DNA of 36,861 nucleotides, from IMG/VR virus record IMGVR_UViG_3300046167_000416, positions 1 to 36,861 of that record. The stretch is one strand, 5' to 3'. A model generated the notes under the pieces. The model ran no database searches and was not told where the DNA came from. It saw only the letters and a list, made by a program, of their open reading frames with translations. The stretch comes from a virus. Both the position numbers and the translations under genes were made by a program. Shown here piece after piece: positions 23,524-31,157 of the stretch. Numbering within the stretch: position 1 is the first letter of the stretch; each line of letters begins with the position of its first letter.

Positions 23524-25731
23524 CCATCAATTACGCCCGCCTCCTCGCCAGTGATCCACTCACCCACGACGACCACCGGCACGTCACGCCCGGTGCGCAA
23601 GTCTTTCTCGCGCTCGATGCGCAGCACGTCGGTCTCGATCCACTTCTTCACGATTGCGTTGACCTTGGCCTTCTCGTGCTTCTTGTCGACGTCGAGCTCG
23701 AGGTGCAGCGCCACGACGTTGCCCACCCACTGCTTTGCCTGCGGGTTCTGGCGCATAAACTCGCCGCGCTGGGCCGCCTGCCCGACGTCACGCTGCACCT
23801 TCATCGCGTCCTTGGCGCTTACGCCCGTCGAATAGATCGGGCATAGAAAAGGCCTCGGCCACACCGACGTATTCTCCGTTTGGCAATTTTACGCCGACCA
23901 TGCGCCGGTACACTGCCTTCGATGCCGGCGGTGCCATGTTCGATTTGCCGTCCTCCACTTTAAAAATGCCCAAGCGCCTCGGTCTCCGACACGCCCAGCT
24001 TCATCGCGTCCTCCATGAGACACGCGGTTGATGACGCGCGCCGCTCGGGCTGCGCCGAGCAAGGCTGCCTGCGCTCCGCGTATGCTGTCGACCGTGGCGT
24101 CGTCGCCGTTGCCCTTGCGTATGTGGTGCACGAGGACGCCGCGCAGTCTGTCTCGTCACACGGCTGCGCACAGGCCCCGACGGCGGCGTTCATTGCGACG
24201 TTGTCGTTCTCGTTGATGCCGGTTCGCGCCGACCCACGGGTCGATGACACCAGCCGATCTCGTTCTGCGTGATCTTGGCCGTCAGGTAGTCCGACCAGCG
24301 CGTCGTCGACTGTGATGCCCTCGCGGTCCTGCTCTGGCGAAGATCATGTTCATGTCGCGGCCCGCATCCAGGAATAGCTTGCCCCGGATTTCGTCTGCCG
24401 TGACGTTGTAGTGCAGCATCGCCGCGGCCACGCGCCGCTGGAGCTCCTCAGACGGATCTTCCAGGTTGATGATCCACACGTTGCACGGCTCGTGCACGGG
24501 CTCACCGAGCAGCGGACGCCGGTGCAAATTGCCAGCGCCTCCACGATCTGCATCGACGTCTTGCCCACGCCCCCGGCTGACGCCAGCACGGACACGTTTG
24601 ATCGGATGTAGTGCTGGCCGTAGATCCAGCCGCCGCGCCGGTATCGCTGCCGGGTCGACGGGATCGTAGGGCGTCGGGTAGCTGCGCTCGGACTGCGCGA
24701 TCTCGGCCTGCACCTGCGCGACCGGCTTGGCCATCGCCAGAGCCTCACGCAATTTCTCGGCGCTGGTCTCACGCAGGTAGTCGTTTGCGTCCTTCACGCC
24801 CTCGACGCCCAGCATGTCGAAGCGCACGACGTGCACGTCGGTGCTGCCGTCGCCGCGGAGCACATCTGCCACCGCATCCACGTCCAGATCCGGGTCGGCG
24901 CAGATCGTCACGTCGGACGCCCGCGGCACGGGGTATGTGGACATGCCGGCCTTGCCAAACGTGCACACGACCGTCGCCTCGTCGCCGACCGCCTGATACA
25001 CGCTCAGCGCATCCTCTGGCCCCTCGGCCATGATGATGACGCCGCCCTCGTGCTCGTCGCCGATCCGCATGACGTTGCCTGCGATCACGCCGCGGCTGTA
25101 TTTGCTGATCCCGTTGTGCTCTCGCTTCTGGCCCTCGGGTGTGAGCAGCACGCTCTGCACGCCGCACACTTCTCCGCTTGGACTGAGCGCGGGAAACATG
25201 ATCGCGGGGCCGTCGTATATATTCGGGCTAAACCGCGCCGCATGCGAGGCTGTACTGGCCCTCAGACCCCGCGAGTTGAGGTAGAGCAGCGCCGGACGCA
25301 CGGCGTCGACGTTGTCACGCGAAATTGTGACGCCCCGCTCCCAGATCTCGCGCGCCTTGCGCATCTTGTCCGCGCGGCTCTCGTCGTCACGCGCCAGCAC
25401 TTCCTTGGCGGCCAGGCGCGTCATCAGGCGCTCGAACTCTGACGGCGTGTACGGCAGCGCGTCGGAGTTTTCGAGCTCCTTTCGGGCTGTCGCCGCCGCG
25501 CTTAAATCCGCTGCCAATCGTCGCCTTGATCTCGTGGTCTTGCAGGCCCATCGCCTTCGCTGCGCTGTGCAATTCGCTGATCGCTGCGTCTAAGTTTGCC
25601 GGTGCCATGTGGGCGTGACGCCCGAGGCTGAACGCGGCCTTGTTTAAAATTTCGTTGCGGCTCCCCTTGATCGCATTGGCCACGTCGGCCACTGCGCTCT
25701 CCGCGACTTTGCTAAAGTATCTCTCGCTCAT
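23520..25731 (-). CDS. Primase-helicase: TOPRIM plus RepA-like ATPase (many frame breaks)
   Basis: About 736 residues reconstructed from several frames. The start is MSERYFSKVAESAVADVANA at 25731. After a break near 25485 a TOPRIM-type primase region follows: VIIMAEGPEDALSVYQAVGD, DVTICADPDLDVDAVADVLR and KDANDYLRE. Then comes a RecA-fold ATPase: WIYGQHYIRSNVSVLASAGG with Walker A GVGKTS, VWIINLEDPSEELQRR (Walker B), LVHHIRKGNGDDATVDSIRG and AQAALLGAARAARVINRVS. The C-terminal part is PNGEYVGVAEAFSMPDLFDG, then DAMKVQRDVGQAAQRGEFMR. This is the replicative primase-helicase type common in alphaproteobacterial phages. About nine one-base breaks lie between 23850 and 25500. With no phage polymerase found, it likely loads host enzymes. 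Confidence 0.8.
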
Positions 25732-25781
25732 AGTTTCCACCCTATAGTTTGGCCGCCCGCCGAGGCAGGCGGCCATGTTGA

Positions 25782-26370
25782 TCAGAAGCCGAAGTTGTTA
25801 TCGGTCGCGGGTGCTGCGGCGGGTGCCGGTGTAGGCGCCGGTGCCATTTCGGGTGCCGCTGCGGCCGCCGGGTGCTCTGCGCCGTTCTCCGGGCGGTTGA
25901 TCCACTTGGAGATGTTGAACGACACATCGTATGACGTGCCCTTGCCGATCACTACCGGGGTGCTGCCTGTGACTTGTACAATCGGGATCTGCGTCGCAAA
26001 TTCCGGCGCCTGCTCTGCCTGATTGTACAGCTTGGCGATGAACTGGCCGAGGCCATACGAGTTGCCGCTGAACGACGCCTCACGACCGTCGACCAGCCAG
26101 CACTTGACCTCGAAGCCCTGCTTGTAGACCTCGCTCTGGGCGCGGGATCTGCTCGGAGGGTGACGGCCAAGGCTGCCAGTCACGCACGCCGATGTCGATA
26201 TGCAGCCAGCCGAACTGTACGTTTTTGATGTCTACCGCGAAGCCGCGAGACATGTCGATGTTCTCGTCGCCGGCCTCCGTCTTAACCCACCAGCGATTTT
26301 GCGGTAAGATTTGATCGTATGAATAGTGAGCTCCCAGAACCCTCTGAACTGATCCGAATGATATTGGCAT
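25782..26370 (-). CDS. Single-stranded DNA-binding-like protein (frame break)
   Basis: About 195 residues joined across a break near 26140: MPISFGSVQRVLGAHYSYDQ, then FAVDIKNVQFGWLHIDIGVR, WPSPSEQIPR and, in the second frame, AQSEVYKQGFEVKCWLVDGR. The body ends SYDVSFNISKWINRPENGAE. A flexible Ala/Pro linker (APEMAPAPTPAPAAAPA) leads to the tip TDNNFGF, an SSB-like tail of acidic residue plus terminal Phe that normally contacts replication partners. Placement between exonuclease and primase-helicase agrees. No standard OB-fold signature is obvious, so the role is inferred from tail and neighbours. Confidence 0.6.
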
Positions 26371-26401
26371 ATGTTGTCTCCTAGACTATGGTTGCCGTTT
26401 C

Positions 26402-27195
26402 TCAGTCAATCTGACTGAACTTAAATGAGTAGCGCGGAATTTGGATCGTTTTCAAGTCCCCAAAATCGTAACCCCACTCGTTGCTCTCGCTCGCCTTGCG
26501 ATATTTCTCGAGAGCGTACTGAACTGCGGCCTTCCCCTCGTCGAGGCTGGCCCAGTCCAATTCGTACACGCCGACTAAGTGCGGACGTGATTTTTGAACC
26601 GCTATGAAGCAAAAGCGGTCGACCTCAAATCCGGCGTTCTCCATGCACCGCGGTAAAATTGGTCCTGTATATGATACCCCAGATTGGCGCATTGCTTGGC
26701 AAAGCCCTCGGGGTCTGACGCAATGGTCGTCTTTAAGTCGATCAGCGCGCCAATGTCCCGGCGCCATCCGTCCGGGCGGCACCGCATCTCGACGCCGGTC
26801 GACGGATCCTTGCTGAATATGCTGGCCTCGCAGACCAGATCGCCGCTGAGAAGATCCGCGGCTGCCCGGTTTGATCGCACAGCTTCAGCCATGTCAGCGG
26901 CCAAGCGGTAATCCGCTTCCGTCAACAGCAAGGCGCCCGCCTCGTCCGCTTCCAACTTCTTGCGCTTCCAGTCGAGCCCCCGGCGTGTCTCTGGCCCACA
27001 CCAGATGTTTTCCGCGTTGTGCGGCTCAAATACCATAGTGTGTGTTGCCGTGCCTGTGTCGAAGGCTGGGTTACTCTTAAACTCGCCGTATTTAAACTCA
27101 GCCAGCGAGCCCAGCGCAATCTTCTTGGCGCCGCTGGCACTAAGCGACGGCTCGAAGTGATACGCCTCGTTTGTCATGTCAAGTTTTACGGTCAT
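26402..27195 (-). CDS. RecE/YqaJ-type PD-(D/E)XK exonuclease (frame break)
   Basis: About 264 residues from the ATG at 27195 (AAGGGGGAGAGAG upstream): MTVKLDMTNEAYHFEPSLSA. The core has LVCEASIFSKDPSTGVEMRC, RPDGWRRDIGALIDLKTTIA and FAKQCANLGYHIQDQFYRGA. This gives the E ... D ... DLK nuclease core and the Q-x(3)-Y helix of the phage recombination exonuclease family. After a missing A near 26643 it continues MENAGFEVDRFCFIAVQKSR to FKFSQID. It resects double-stranded ends for recombination or concatemer processing, usually with a ssDNA-binding partner, here probably the SSB-like neighbour. No RecT/Beta annealase was found. Confidence 0.82.
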
Positions 27196-27652
27196 CTCTC
27201 TCCCCCTTCCATACGCGGCGACAAGTAAACTCTCGGCGCGGTGTTCGTCCTTCTTGCGCTTCAGTCTCAGCGCCAGATCTGGGAACCACTGCTGCGCCTG
27301 CCTGCGTGCTGCGTCCTTATCCTTTGGCAAATTCATGCTCGACTTCCACTTGGCGGGCCGCACTTCGCTGTACGGATAGCCAGATAATGCGGCAGTCGTT
27401 AAGATTTGGCCGTAGGCGAAACCCCAGCTTGAACACACTGACCACGCCCTGCTTTGGCATAGCCTGTTGTTTTTCCAGCCAAATGTGTTCCACAGGACCG
27501 GCGCTGTTTATGATGTCGAGCAGCGCGATCACGTCGACGCCACCTTCAGTGTAGACCGGCAGGTCGTGCACCTCGGCGAAGTTGTCGCCCAGTAATGCGA
27601 CGCCGCCGGTGCGATAGCCGGGATCAATACCGATCGTAATCTTCGACAACAT
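27192..27652 (-). CDS. RuvC-like Holliday junction resolvase (frame break)
   Basis: About 153 residues. MLSKITIGIDPGYRTGGVAL carries the first catalytic Asp (D10). HIWLEKQQAMPKQGVVSVFK carries E60 and the 'MPKQGV' turn. After one extra T near 27417 it continues FAYGQILTTAALSGYPYSEV, RPAKWKSSMNLPKDKDAARR and KRKKDEHRAESLLVAAYGRG with the late D/E pair (D135, E140). This is the phage RuvC-type resolvase used to debranch DNA before packaging. As written, its second frame runs straight into the exonuclease. Removing one G from the GGGGG run near 27205 would give a TGA overlapping the exonuclease ATG. Confidence 0.82.
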
Positions 27653-27794
27653 ACCCACCCTTTTTGAGATATTCGACGATCAGTCGCTCTATCGTCAGCG
27701 AGGCGCTGACGCGTTGACTTGCACACTGCTCTTTGAGCATTTGCGCTATATCGGCGCGGATGCGCGGCCCGATTTGTTTCAACTCATGTTTCAC
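27624..27794 (-). CDS. Ribbon-helix-helix-type DNA-binding protein
   Basis: 56 residues from a GTG at 27794 with GGAGGGACTACC upstream: MKHELKQIGPRIRADIAQML, then KEQCASQRVSASLTIERLIV and EYLKKGGYVVEDYDRY. The pattern 'IR.DI...LKE.......S.S..IE.LI.EYLKK' is that of Arc/MetJ-type ribbon-helix-helix regulators. It is the first gene of the recombination-replication operon, and its end overlaps the RuvC-like gene. Its own leader holds GTTAAC (27822-27827) just above TGTACAAACAAA, so self-regulation through that site is a reasonable guess. No binding data are implied. Confidence 0.72.
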   Translation of the reverse strand: MKHELKQIGPRIRADIAQMLKEQCASQRVSASLTIERLIVEYLKKGGYVVEDYDRY

Positions 27795-27916
27795 GGTAGT
27801 CCCTCCATTTGTTTGTACAGAGTTAACAGAACGAGGGCAGGGGTCAAGGTGTTGCCGAGATATTTCTTTTCTATCGTCGCCGTGTTAATATGCGCCAGAA
27901 TAAAGTGGAGTTTAAA
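27795..27916. promoter_or_regulatory. Divergent intergenic region between replication and lysis operons
   Basis: This 122-base region separates the minus-strand ribbon-helix-helix gene from the plus-strand lysis cassette. For the minus strand TTGACC is followed, after 14 bases, by GTTAAC and then TGTACA and ACAAACAAA, which resembles the proximal half and leader of the two CtrA-like promoters. For the plus strand the AT-rich stretch ending GTTAATATG is the only -10-like segment, without a clear -35. GTGGAG precedes the plus-strand ATG at 27917. Confidence 0.45.
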
Positions 27917-28141
27917 ATGGAAGCTGACGTTATGTGGAGCGGACTACTATCAATCGTTGTTACAGGCATTGGCTTCTGGGTTAAGTCGTGGACAAATGAG
28001 ATCACGCGGTTGCAGATCCTCATCAATCGGACGCGTGAGGAATACATCACCAAGGCGGACAGCTCCGACCAGATGAACAGGGTGATGACGCGGCTGGATG
28101 GGCTCGACGCCAAAATAGACCGCTTGATAGAGAGAAAATGA
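27917..28141 (+). CDS. Small membrane protein with coiled coil
   Basis: 74 residues from the ATG at 27917: MEADVMWSGLLSIVVTGIGF, a single N-terminal membrane segment of about 18 residues, then WVKSWTNEITRLQILINRTR and MNRVMTRLDGLDAKIDRLIE, a helical coiled coil. Proteins with this build open many lysis cassettes; they are annotated variously as holin-associated or unknown. An upstream in-frame start at 27890 is possible but has no ribosome binding site. Its end overlaps the next start (ATGATG). Confidence 0.7.
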   Translation: MEADVMWSGLLSIVVTGIGFWVKSWTNEITRLQILINRTREEYITKADSSDQMNRVMTRLDGLDAKIDRLIERK

Positions 28142-28323
28142 TGCTTTGCGCTTTGGTCTTTGTAAGCTTCGGTCACGCATGGGTGCAGGGCGCAGGCAAT
28201 GTTTTGGTGAAGTCGTGCTATTATGACTGCGGCCAGAAGAAGATAGCGAATGGCCAGTGGTATGATCGCAAGTACAGCGTGCCGCCGCATTACGTTTGCC
28301 CAGTGAGGTTTGCAGAAGCATGA
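28138..28323 (+). CDS. Small exported Cys-containing protein
   Basis: 61 residues, MMLCALVFVSFGHAWVQGAG, with a short hydrophobic N-terminus that could be a signal peptide, followed by NVLVKSCYYDCGQKKIANGQ and YSVPPHYVCPVRFAEA. Three Cys in the mature part (CYYDC ... C) could form a disulfide in the periplasm. Similar tiny exported proteins occur in phage lysis regions, but I know of no assigned role. It is coupled to both neighbours through ATGA-type overlaps. Confidence 0.65.
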   Translation: MMLCALVFVSFGHAWVQGAGNVLVKSCYYDCGQKKIANGQWYDRKYSVPPHYVCPVRFAEA

Positions 28324-28787
28324 TTGATCCAATTTCCGCCATAGCCATTGCCGCCAGCGCCGTGAACAATGCCAAGTCGTTGATCGCCGCGGGGAAAGAC
28401 GCCTCATCTGCTCTTAGCCGGTTCGCCGGGGCAGTATCGGATGTGAATTACGCAGCTGAAAAGTCGCGTAATCCAGGATTGTTTGCGTCTCTCACTGGCT
28501 CCGCAGAACAGGCTGCAATCGACGCATTTTCTGCGCAGAAGCGCTTGAAATCTATGAAAAAAGAGATCGAGACAATTATTATGTATCAGTACGGCCCTCA
28601 AGGTCTGGAAGAATATAAGGACACGCTCCGAAAGATCAGAGCGCAGCGCAAGAAAACTGCGTATCGTAAGGCCGAAATCAAAGAGGCTATAATTATGTGG
28701 GTTGTTGGCGGCATCATCGTGCTGGCGGGTGTCGCCGGGCTGATTGCCACCCTGTGGCTAATCGGTAAGCAGCAAGGCCGATGGTAG
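28320..28787 (+). CDS. Phage membrane-associated protein
   Basis: 155 residues from the ATG at 28320: MIDPISAIAIAASAVNNAKS, LIAAGKDASSALSRFAGAVS, then a charged helical region (KKEIETIIMYQYGPQGLEEY, KDTLRKIRAQRKKTAYRKAE) and a C-terminal membrane segment (IIMWVVGGIIVLAGVAGLIA). The opening 'DPI.AIA.A..A.N..KS.I.AG.D' is a familiar family in marine phages and cyanophages with unassigned function. An ATGA overlap ties it to the previous gene. Confidence 0.75.
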   Translation: MIDPISAIAIAASAVNNAKSLIAAGKDASSALSRFAGAVSDVNYAAEKSRNPGLFASLTGSAEQAAIDAFSAQKRLKSMKKEIETIIMYQYGPQGLEEYKDTLRKIRAQRKKTAYRKAEIKEAIIMWVVGGIIVLAGVAGLIATLWLIGKQQGRW

Positions 28788-28937
28788 ATGAAGGACGAAG
28801 AGATCATACGCTTGTTCGATCAAAACCTTGAACTAATCATTGAGGGCTTGGCTGCGCGATCCGGTCGAGAGTTTAGTGAAGTTCTTTTACTTTTGCAGGA
28901 AGGTAGGAAGCTACATGGCACACACAATATTAGATGA
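28788..28937 (+). CDS. Very small protein overlapping the holin-like gene
   Basis: 49 residues, MKDEEIIRLFDQNLELIIEG, then LAARSGREFSEVLLLLQEGR and KLHGTHNIR. It starts immediately after the TAG of the preceding gene and its last 23 bases overlap the next gene in another frame. It is predicted helical. The abutting start and its amino-acid make-up favour a real gene, although it is short. Function is unknown. Confidence 0.55.
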   Translation: MKDEEIIRLFDQNLELIIEGLAARSGREFSEVLLLLQEGRKLHGTHNIR

Positions 28938-29160
28938 TTGGAAGGTTCTGCCGCGCTTGATGATGCTGGCAGTCACTGTGCTGACGTATCAGGCGGTGCA
29001 TTGGTTCATGGGGCTAGATGATCCCAGCGTTGCTCAATCAGGGCTTGTATCGGTCTGTATGGGCGCTCTCACAGGCTGCTTTGGCATCTGGATGGGTAAG
29101 GAGTCAAAGACCACCGTAACGCCCACCAAGATAGTGCATGAAGAGAGGTATGACAAATGA
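28915..29160 (+). CDS. Holin candidate with two membrane segments
   Basis: 81 residues from the ATG at 28915, preceded by GGTAGGAAGCTAC: MAHTILDDWKVLPRLMMLAV, then TVLTYQAVHWFMGLDDPSVA and LVSVCMGALTGCFGIWMGKE. Two membrane helices (about 12-32 and 45-65) are joined by a short acidic loop, with a charged C-terminus (SKTTVTPTKIVHEERYDK). This is the usual class II holin layout, and the gene lies a few hundred bases before the endolysin. A holin would open the inner membrane to release the endolysin. Confidence 0.68.
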   Translation: MAHTILDDWKVLPRLMMLAVTVLTYQAVHWFMGLDDPSVAQSGLVSVCMGALTGCFGIWMGKESKTTVTPTKIVHEERYDK

Positions 29161-29501
29161 TCGGTCAGATAATCGGATCACTCGGCGGCCTTGCGGCAAG
29201 CTACATTGACGGCAAGACTGCCGTGAAGAAAGCTGAGGCTGAGACCAAGATGAAAATCGCCACTGGCGAGATCAGCTGGGAGCAAGCCGCGATTGAGGCC
29301 AGCAATAATTCGTGGAAAGATGAGGCGTGGACAGTTGCCTTTATCGCCATTGTGCTAGGCAGCTTCATACCGGGCATACAGCCTTACATGGCGCAAGGTT
29401 TCGCCAATCTGGATGCTGCACCGCAGTGGTTCCAGTGGGCAATGTATGCGAGCATTGCGGCGAGCTTTGGCATACGCACAGTAAAGGGGTTGAAAAGGTA
29501 A
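29157..29501 (+). CDS. Holin-like / 3TM-type phage membrane protein
   Basis: 114 residues, MIGQIIGSLGGLAASYIDGK, then TAVKKAEAETKMKIATGEIS and WEQAAIEASNNSWKDEAWTV. Membrane segments follow at about 60-78 (AFIAIVLGSFIPGI) and 92-108 (WFQWAMYASIAASFGI). The 'K.EAE...K...GE..WE..A...S..SWKDE..T' pattern matches the holin-of-3TM type found in gene transfer agents and marine phages. With 28915-29160 this gives two membrane candidates for the lysis pore, or a holin plus a partner. Confidence 0.72.
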   Translation: MIGQIIGSLGGLAASYIDGKTAVKKAEAETKMKIATGEISWEQAAIEASNNSWKDEAWTVAFIAIVLGSFIPGIQPYMAQGFANLDAAPQWFQWAMYASIAASFGIRTVKGLKR

Positions 29502-29755
29502 TGGCTACACCAGCGAAGGGTAAAGCCCGAGTTAAAGTTACATCCAGCGGACGCAAAGTCAGTTACGGTCAAGCTGGCAAGGCAAAGGGCGGTGGCCCCC
29601 GGGTCAAGCCCGGAACGTCAAAGGGTGACGCATACTGCGCACGCTCTGCTGCGCAGAAAAAGAAGTTCCCAAAGGCTGCGGCTGATCCAAACAGCCCTTT
29701 AAATCTTTCACGCAAGCGCTGGAAATGCTCCGGAACTAAATCGAAGAGGACTTAA
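29501..29755 (+). CDS. Small basic phage protein with 'KPGTSKGDAYCARS' motif
   Basis: 84 residues from the ATG at 29501 (TAATG overlap with the preceding stop): MATPAKGKARVKVTSSGRKV, GPRVKPGTSKGDAYCARSAA, then NSPLNLSRKRWKCSGTKSKR. The 'PGT.KGDAYCARS.....PK....NSPL.LSRK.W.C.G.KS' pattern is a recognisable small family common in marine phages near DNA packaging or lysis genes. The two conserved Cys and many Lys/Arg suggest nucleic-acid binding; function is unassigned. Confidence 0.75.
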   Translation: MATPAKGKARVKVTSSGRKVSYGQAGKAKGGGPRVKPGTSKGDAYCARSAAQKKKFPKAAADPNSPLNLSRKRWKCSGTKSKRT

Positions 29756-29759
29756 TGAA

Positions 29760-29909
29760 ATGGCAAAGCTCACACCTGCACAAAAGGCTAAGGCCAAAGC
29801 AATGTCTGCTAAAAGGGGCGTTAAATATCCAAACGCTTGGAGCAACCTTGCCGTGGCCAAGGGCCAAAAGCCCAAGAAAAAGACAGCAAAGAAAAAGGTT
29901 AAGAAATGA
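29760..29909 (+). CDS. Small Lys/Ala-rich basic protein
   Basis: 49 residues, MAKLTPAQKAKAKAMSAKRG, then VKYPNAWSNLAVAKGQKPKK and KTAKKKVKK. GAAGAGGA precedes the ATG. It is strongly positive with a histone-H1-like tail and a central 'VKYPNAWSNLAVAKG', which resembles small DNA-associated proteins in marine phage genomes. Its end overlaps the endolysin start by four bases. Function is not known. Confidence 0.65.
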   Translation: MAKLTPAQKAKAKAMSAKRGVKYPNAWSNLAVAKGQKPKKKTAKKKVKK

Positions 29910-30526
29910 GCAAGGCAATGGCTAGCCTCCAAACTAAAATCGGGTCAACTCCCGATGGTGAGTTTGGGCCGAATACGGCGCGAGCAATCGCAAAGTATTT
30001 TAACTTATCCCCAGCGCGCGGCGCGCATTTGATGGGGCAGGCGTCACACGAAAGCGGTGGCTTCAAGCGCACCCGTGAAAGCCTGTACTATAGCTCACCA
30101 GAGCGCATACAAGCTGTGTGGCCTTCGCGCTTCCCAACCGTTGAAGATGCAGAGCCATACGCCAAGAACCCAACCGGGCTTGCTGGCAAGGTCTATGCTG
30201 GCCGCATGGGTAACGAGAATGAGGCGCAAGCGAGCCTATACATTGGCCGTGGATTTCTCCAGCTCACAGGGCGCAACAACTACCGCTCATTTGCGTCTGA
30301 CATGGGCGTTCCGAAGGTTATGACAGACCCAGACTTAGTTGCAGACGACTACGCATTTGAAACTGCGCTGTGGTTTTTCGAGAAGAATGGCTTGTTTAAG
30401 ATTGCCGATGAGGGCGTAACGGATGACGCCATCAAGCGCATAACGCGCCGCGTGAATGGCGGTTATCACGGGCTGGATGATCGAAGCAACCAGAGCAAGA
30501 AAATCCACACTTGGCTAATGGCCTAG
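29906..30526 (+). CDS. GH19 endolysin (chitinase-like muramidase)
   Basis: 206 residues. GEFGPNTARAIAKYFNLSPA is followed by GQASHESGGFKRTRESLYYS, with the catalytic Glu49 in 'HESGGF' and a second Glu58, and then LYIGRGFLQLTGRNNYRSFA (about 111-130), the glycoside hydrolase 19 signature. The C-terminal region includes VNGGYHGLDDRSNQ. GH19 endolysins cut the glycan strands of peptidoglycan at the end of infection. There is no signal peptide, so export depends on the holin. It is the last strongly recognised gene of the lysis cassette. Confidence 0.9.
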   Translation: MSKAMASLQTKIGSTPDGEFGPNTARAIAKYFNLSPARGAHLMGQASHESGGFKRTRESLYYSSPERIQAVWPSRFPTVEDAEPYAKNPTGLAGKVYAGRMGNENEAQASLYIGRGFLQLTGRNNYRSFASDMGVPKVMTDPDLVADDYAFETALWFFEKNGLFKIADEGVTDDAIKRITRRVNGGYHGLDDRSNQSKKIHTWLMA

Positions 30527-30544
30527 TCTAGCTAAGTTAGCTAA

Positions 30545-30928
30545 GTGCGGGTCCAAGATCAGAAGGCCAGCGCGGCAGTAGGCAGAGCGGGCGAGCATTT
30601 AGCACTCGCCCGACTTTCGCTTGCTGGCTATCTCTGCACCCTGTGCCAGATAAGAGACCACGATGCGTATATACAGACGGATGCACGCACGCTCACATTA
30701 CAAGTAAAGAGCGCCAGTAAAACGCATGGGGTAGAACAAAGGTACAAATTCTACACAGCTAAAAAGAGCGGCCAGCGGTCAGACGTTTACGCCTTTGTCG
30801 CTGTGGATCTTGACGCTGTAGTCTTTCGCCGTGGCGACGAAATCCTCAAGACGACAACATATGTTTCAGAGGCGGAATTTCTAAACGAGAGCCAGTCGAT
30901 GCAAAAAACTCTGGACAGCTTCAAATAA
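30545..30928 (+). CDS. PD-(D/E)XK-type endonuclease-like protein
   Basis: 127 residues from a GTG at 30545: MRVQDQKASAAVGRAGEHLA, LARLSLAGYLCTLCQIRDHD, AYIQTDARTLTLQVKSASKT. Glu17 in 'GRAGE', the acidic pair D38/D40, and Q53-V-K55 form the E ... D ... (E/Q)xK pattern of Hjc-like and intron-type PD-(D/E)XK endonucleases. The strand-rich second half (DVYAFVAVDLDAVVFRRGDE) fits that fold. There is no good ribosome binding site, and a 9-base tandem repeat overlaps the start. Possible roles are host or competitor DNA cleavage or DNA processing; these are inferred. Confidence 0.68.
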   Translation: MRVQDQKASAAVGRAGEHLALARLSLAGYLCTLCQIRDHDAYIQTDARTLTLQVKSASKTHGVEQRYKFYTAKKSGQRSDVYAFVAVDLDAVVFRRGDEILKTTTYVSEAEFLNESQSMQKTLDSFK

Positions 30929-30967
30929 TCTCTGGCGCCCATATGTGAGCTTGCGTAGAAAGTTTGA

Positions 30968-31038
30968 GCGGGTGGTTCAACATATTGTTTGTTGGTTAAC
31001 GTGCTCCGAATGCGCCAATCATTCACACGACCACCCGC
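30968..31038. repeat. 9-bp inverted repeat in the convergent gap
   Basis: GCGGGTGGT (30968-30976) and ACCACCCGC (31030-31038) form a perfect 9-bp inverted repeat with a 53-base spacer that contains GTTAAC (30995-31000). It lies between the convergent ends of the nuclease gene and the small membrane gene. It could be a weak bidirectional transcription stop or a protein site; neither is shown. Confidence 0.4.
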
Positions 31039-31045
31039 ACGATTA

Positions 31046-31157
31046 CTAGAATATAATGCCCACCAGCGTCATCAGGCCAGCGCCAGCGACGAAGCCAAAG
31101 ACTGGCTCCAATCAGACCGGCCGCGTTTATCATGCGCTCCATTTCCTTATCTTCCAT
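31046..31157 (-). CDS. Tiny membrane protein (probable frame break)
   Basis: The ATG at 31157 overlaps the stop of the preceding gene (TAATG). As written it reads MEDKEMERMINAAGLIGASL then WLRRWRWPDDAGG, an unlikely Arg/Trp-rich tail that stops at 31023. Removing one T near 31110 (AGTCTTTGG to AGCTTTGG) gives AGLIGASFGFVAGAGLMTLV and GIIF, a clean membrane helix ending at 31046, about 36 residues. The second reading is far more protein-like. Confidence 0.5.

Noticed and set aside
24611-25442. Several Arg/Pro/Ala-rich plus-strand frames over the primase-helicase
   Set aside because: The minus strand carries TOPRIM and ATPase motifs throughout; the plus-strand frames are their antisense.
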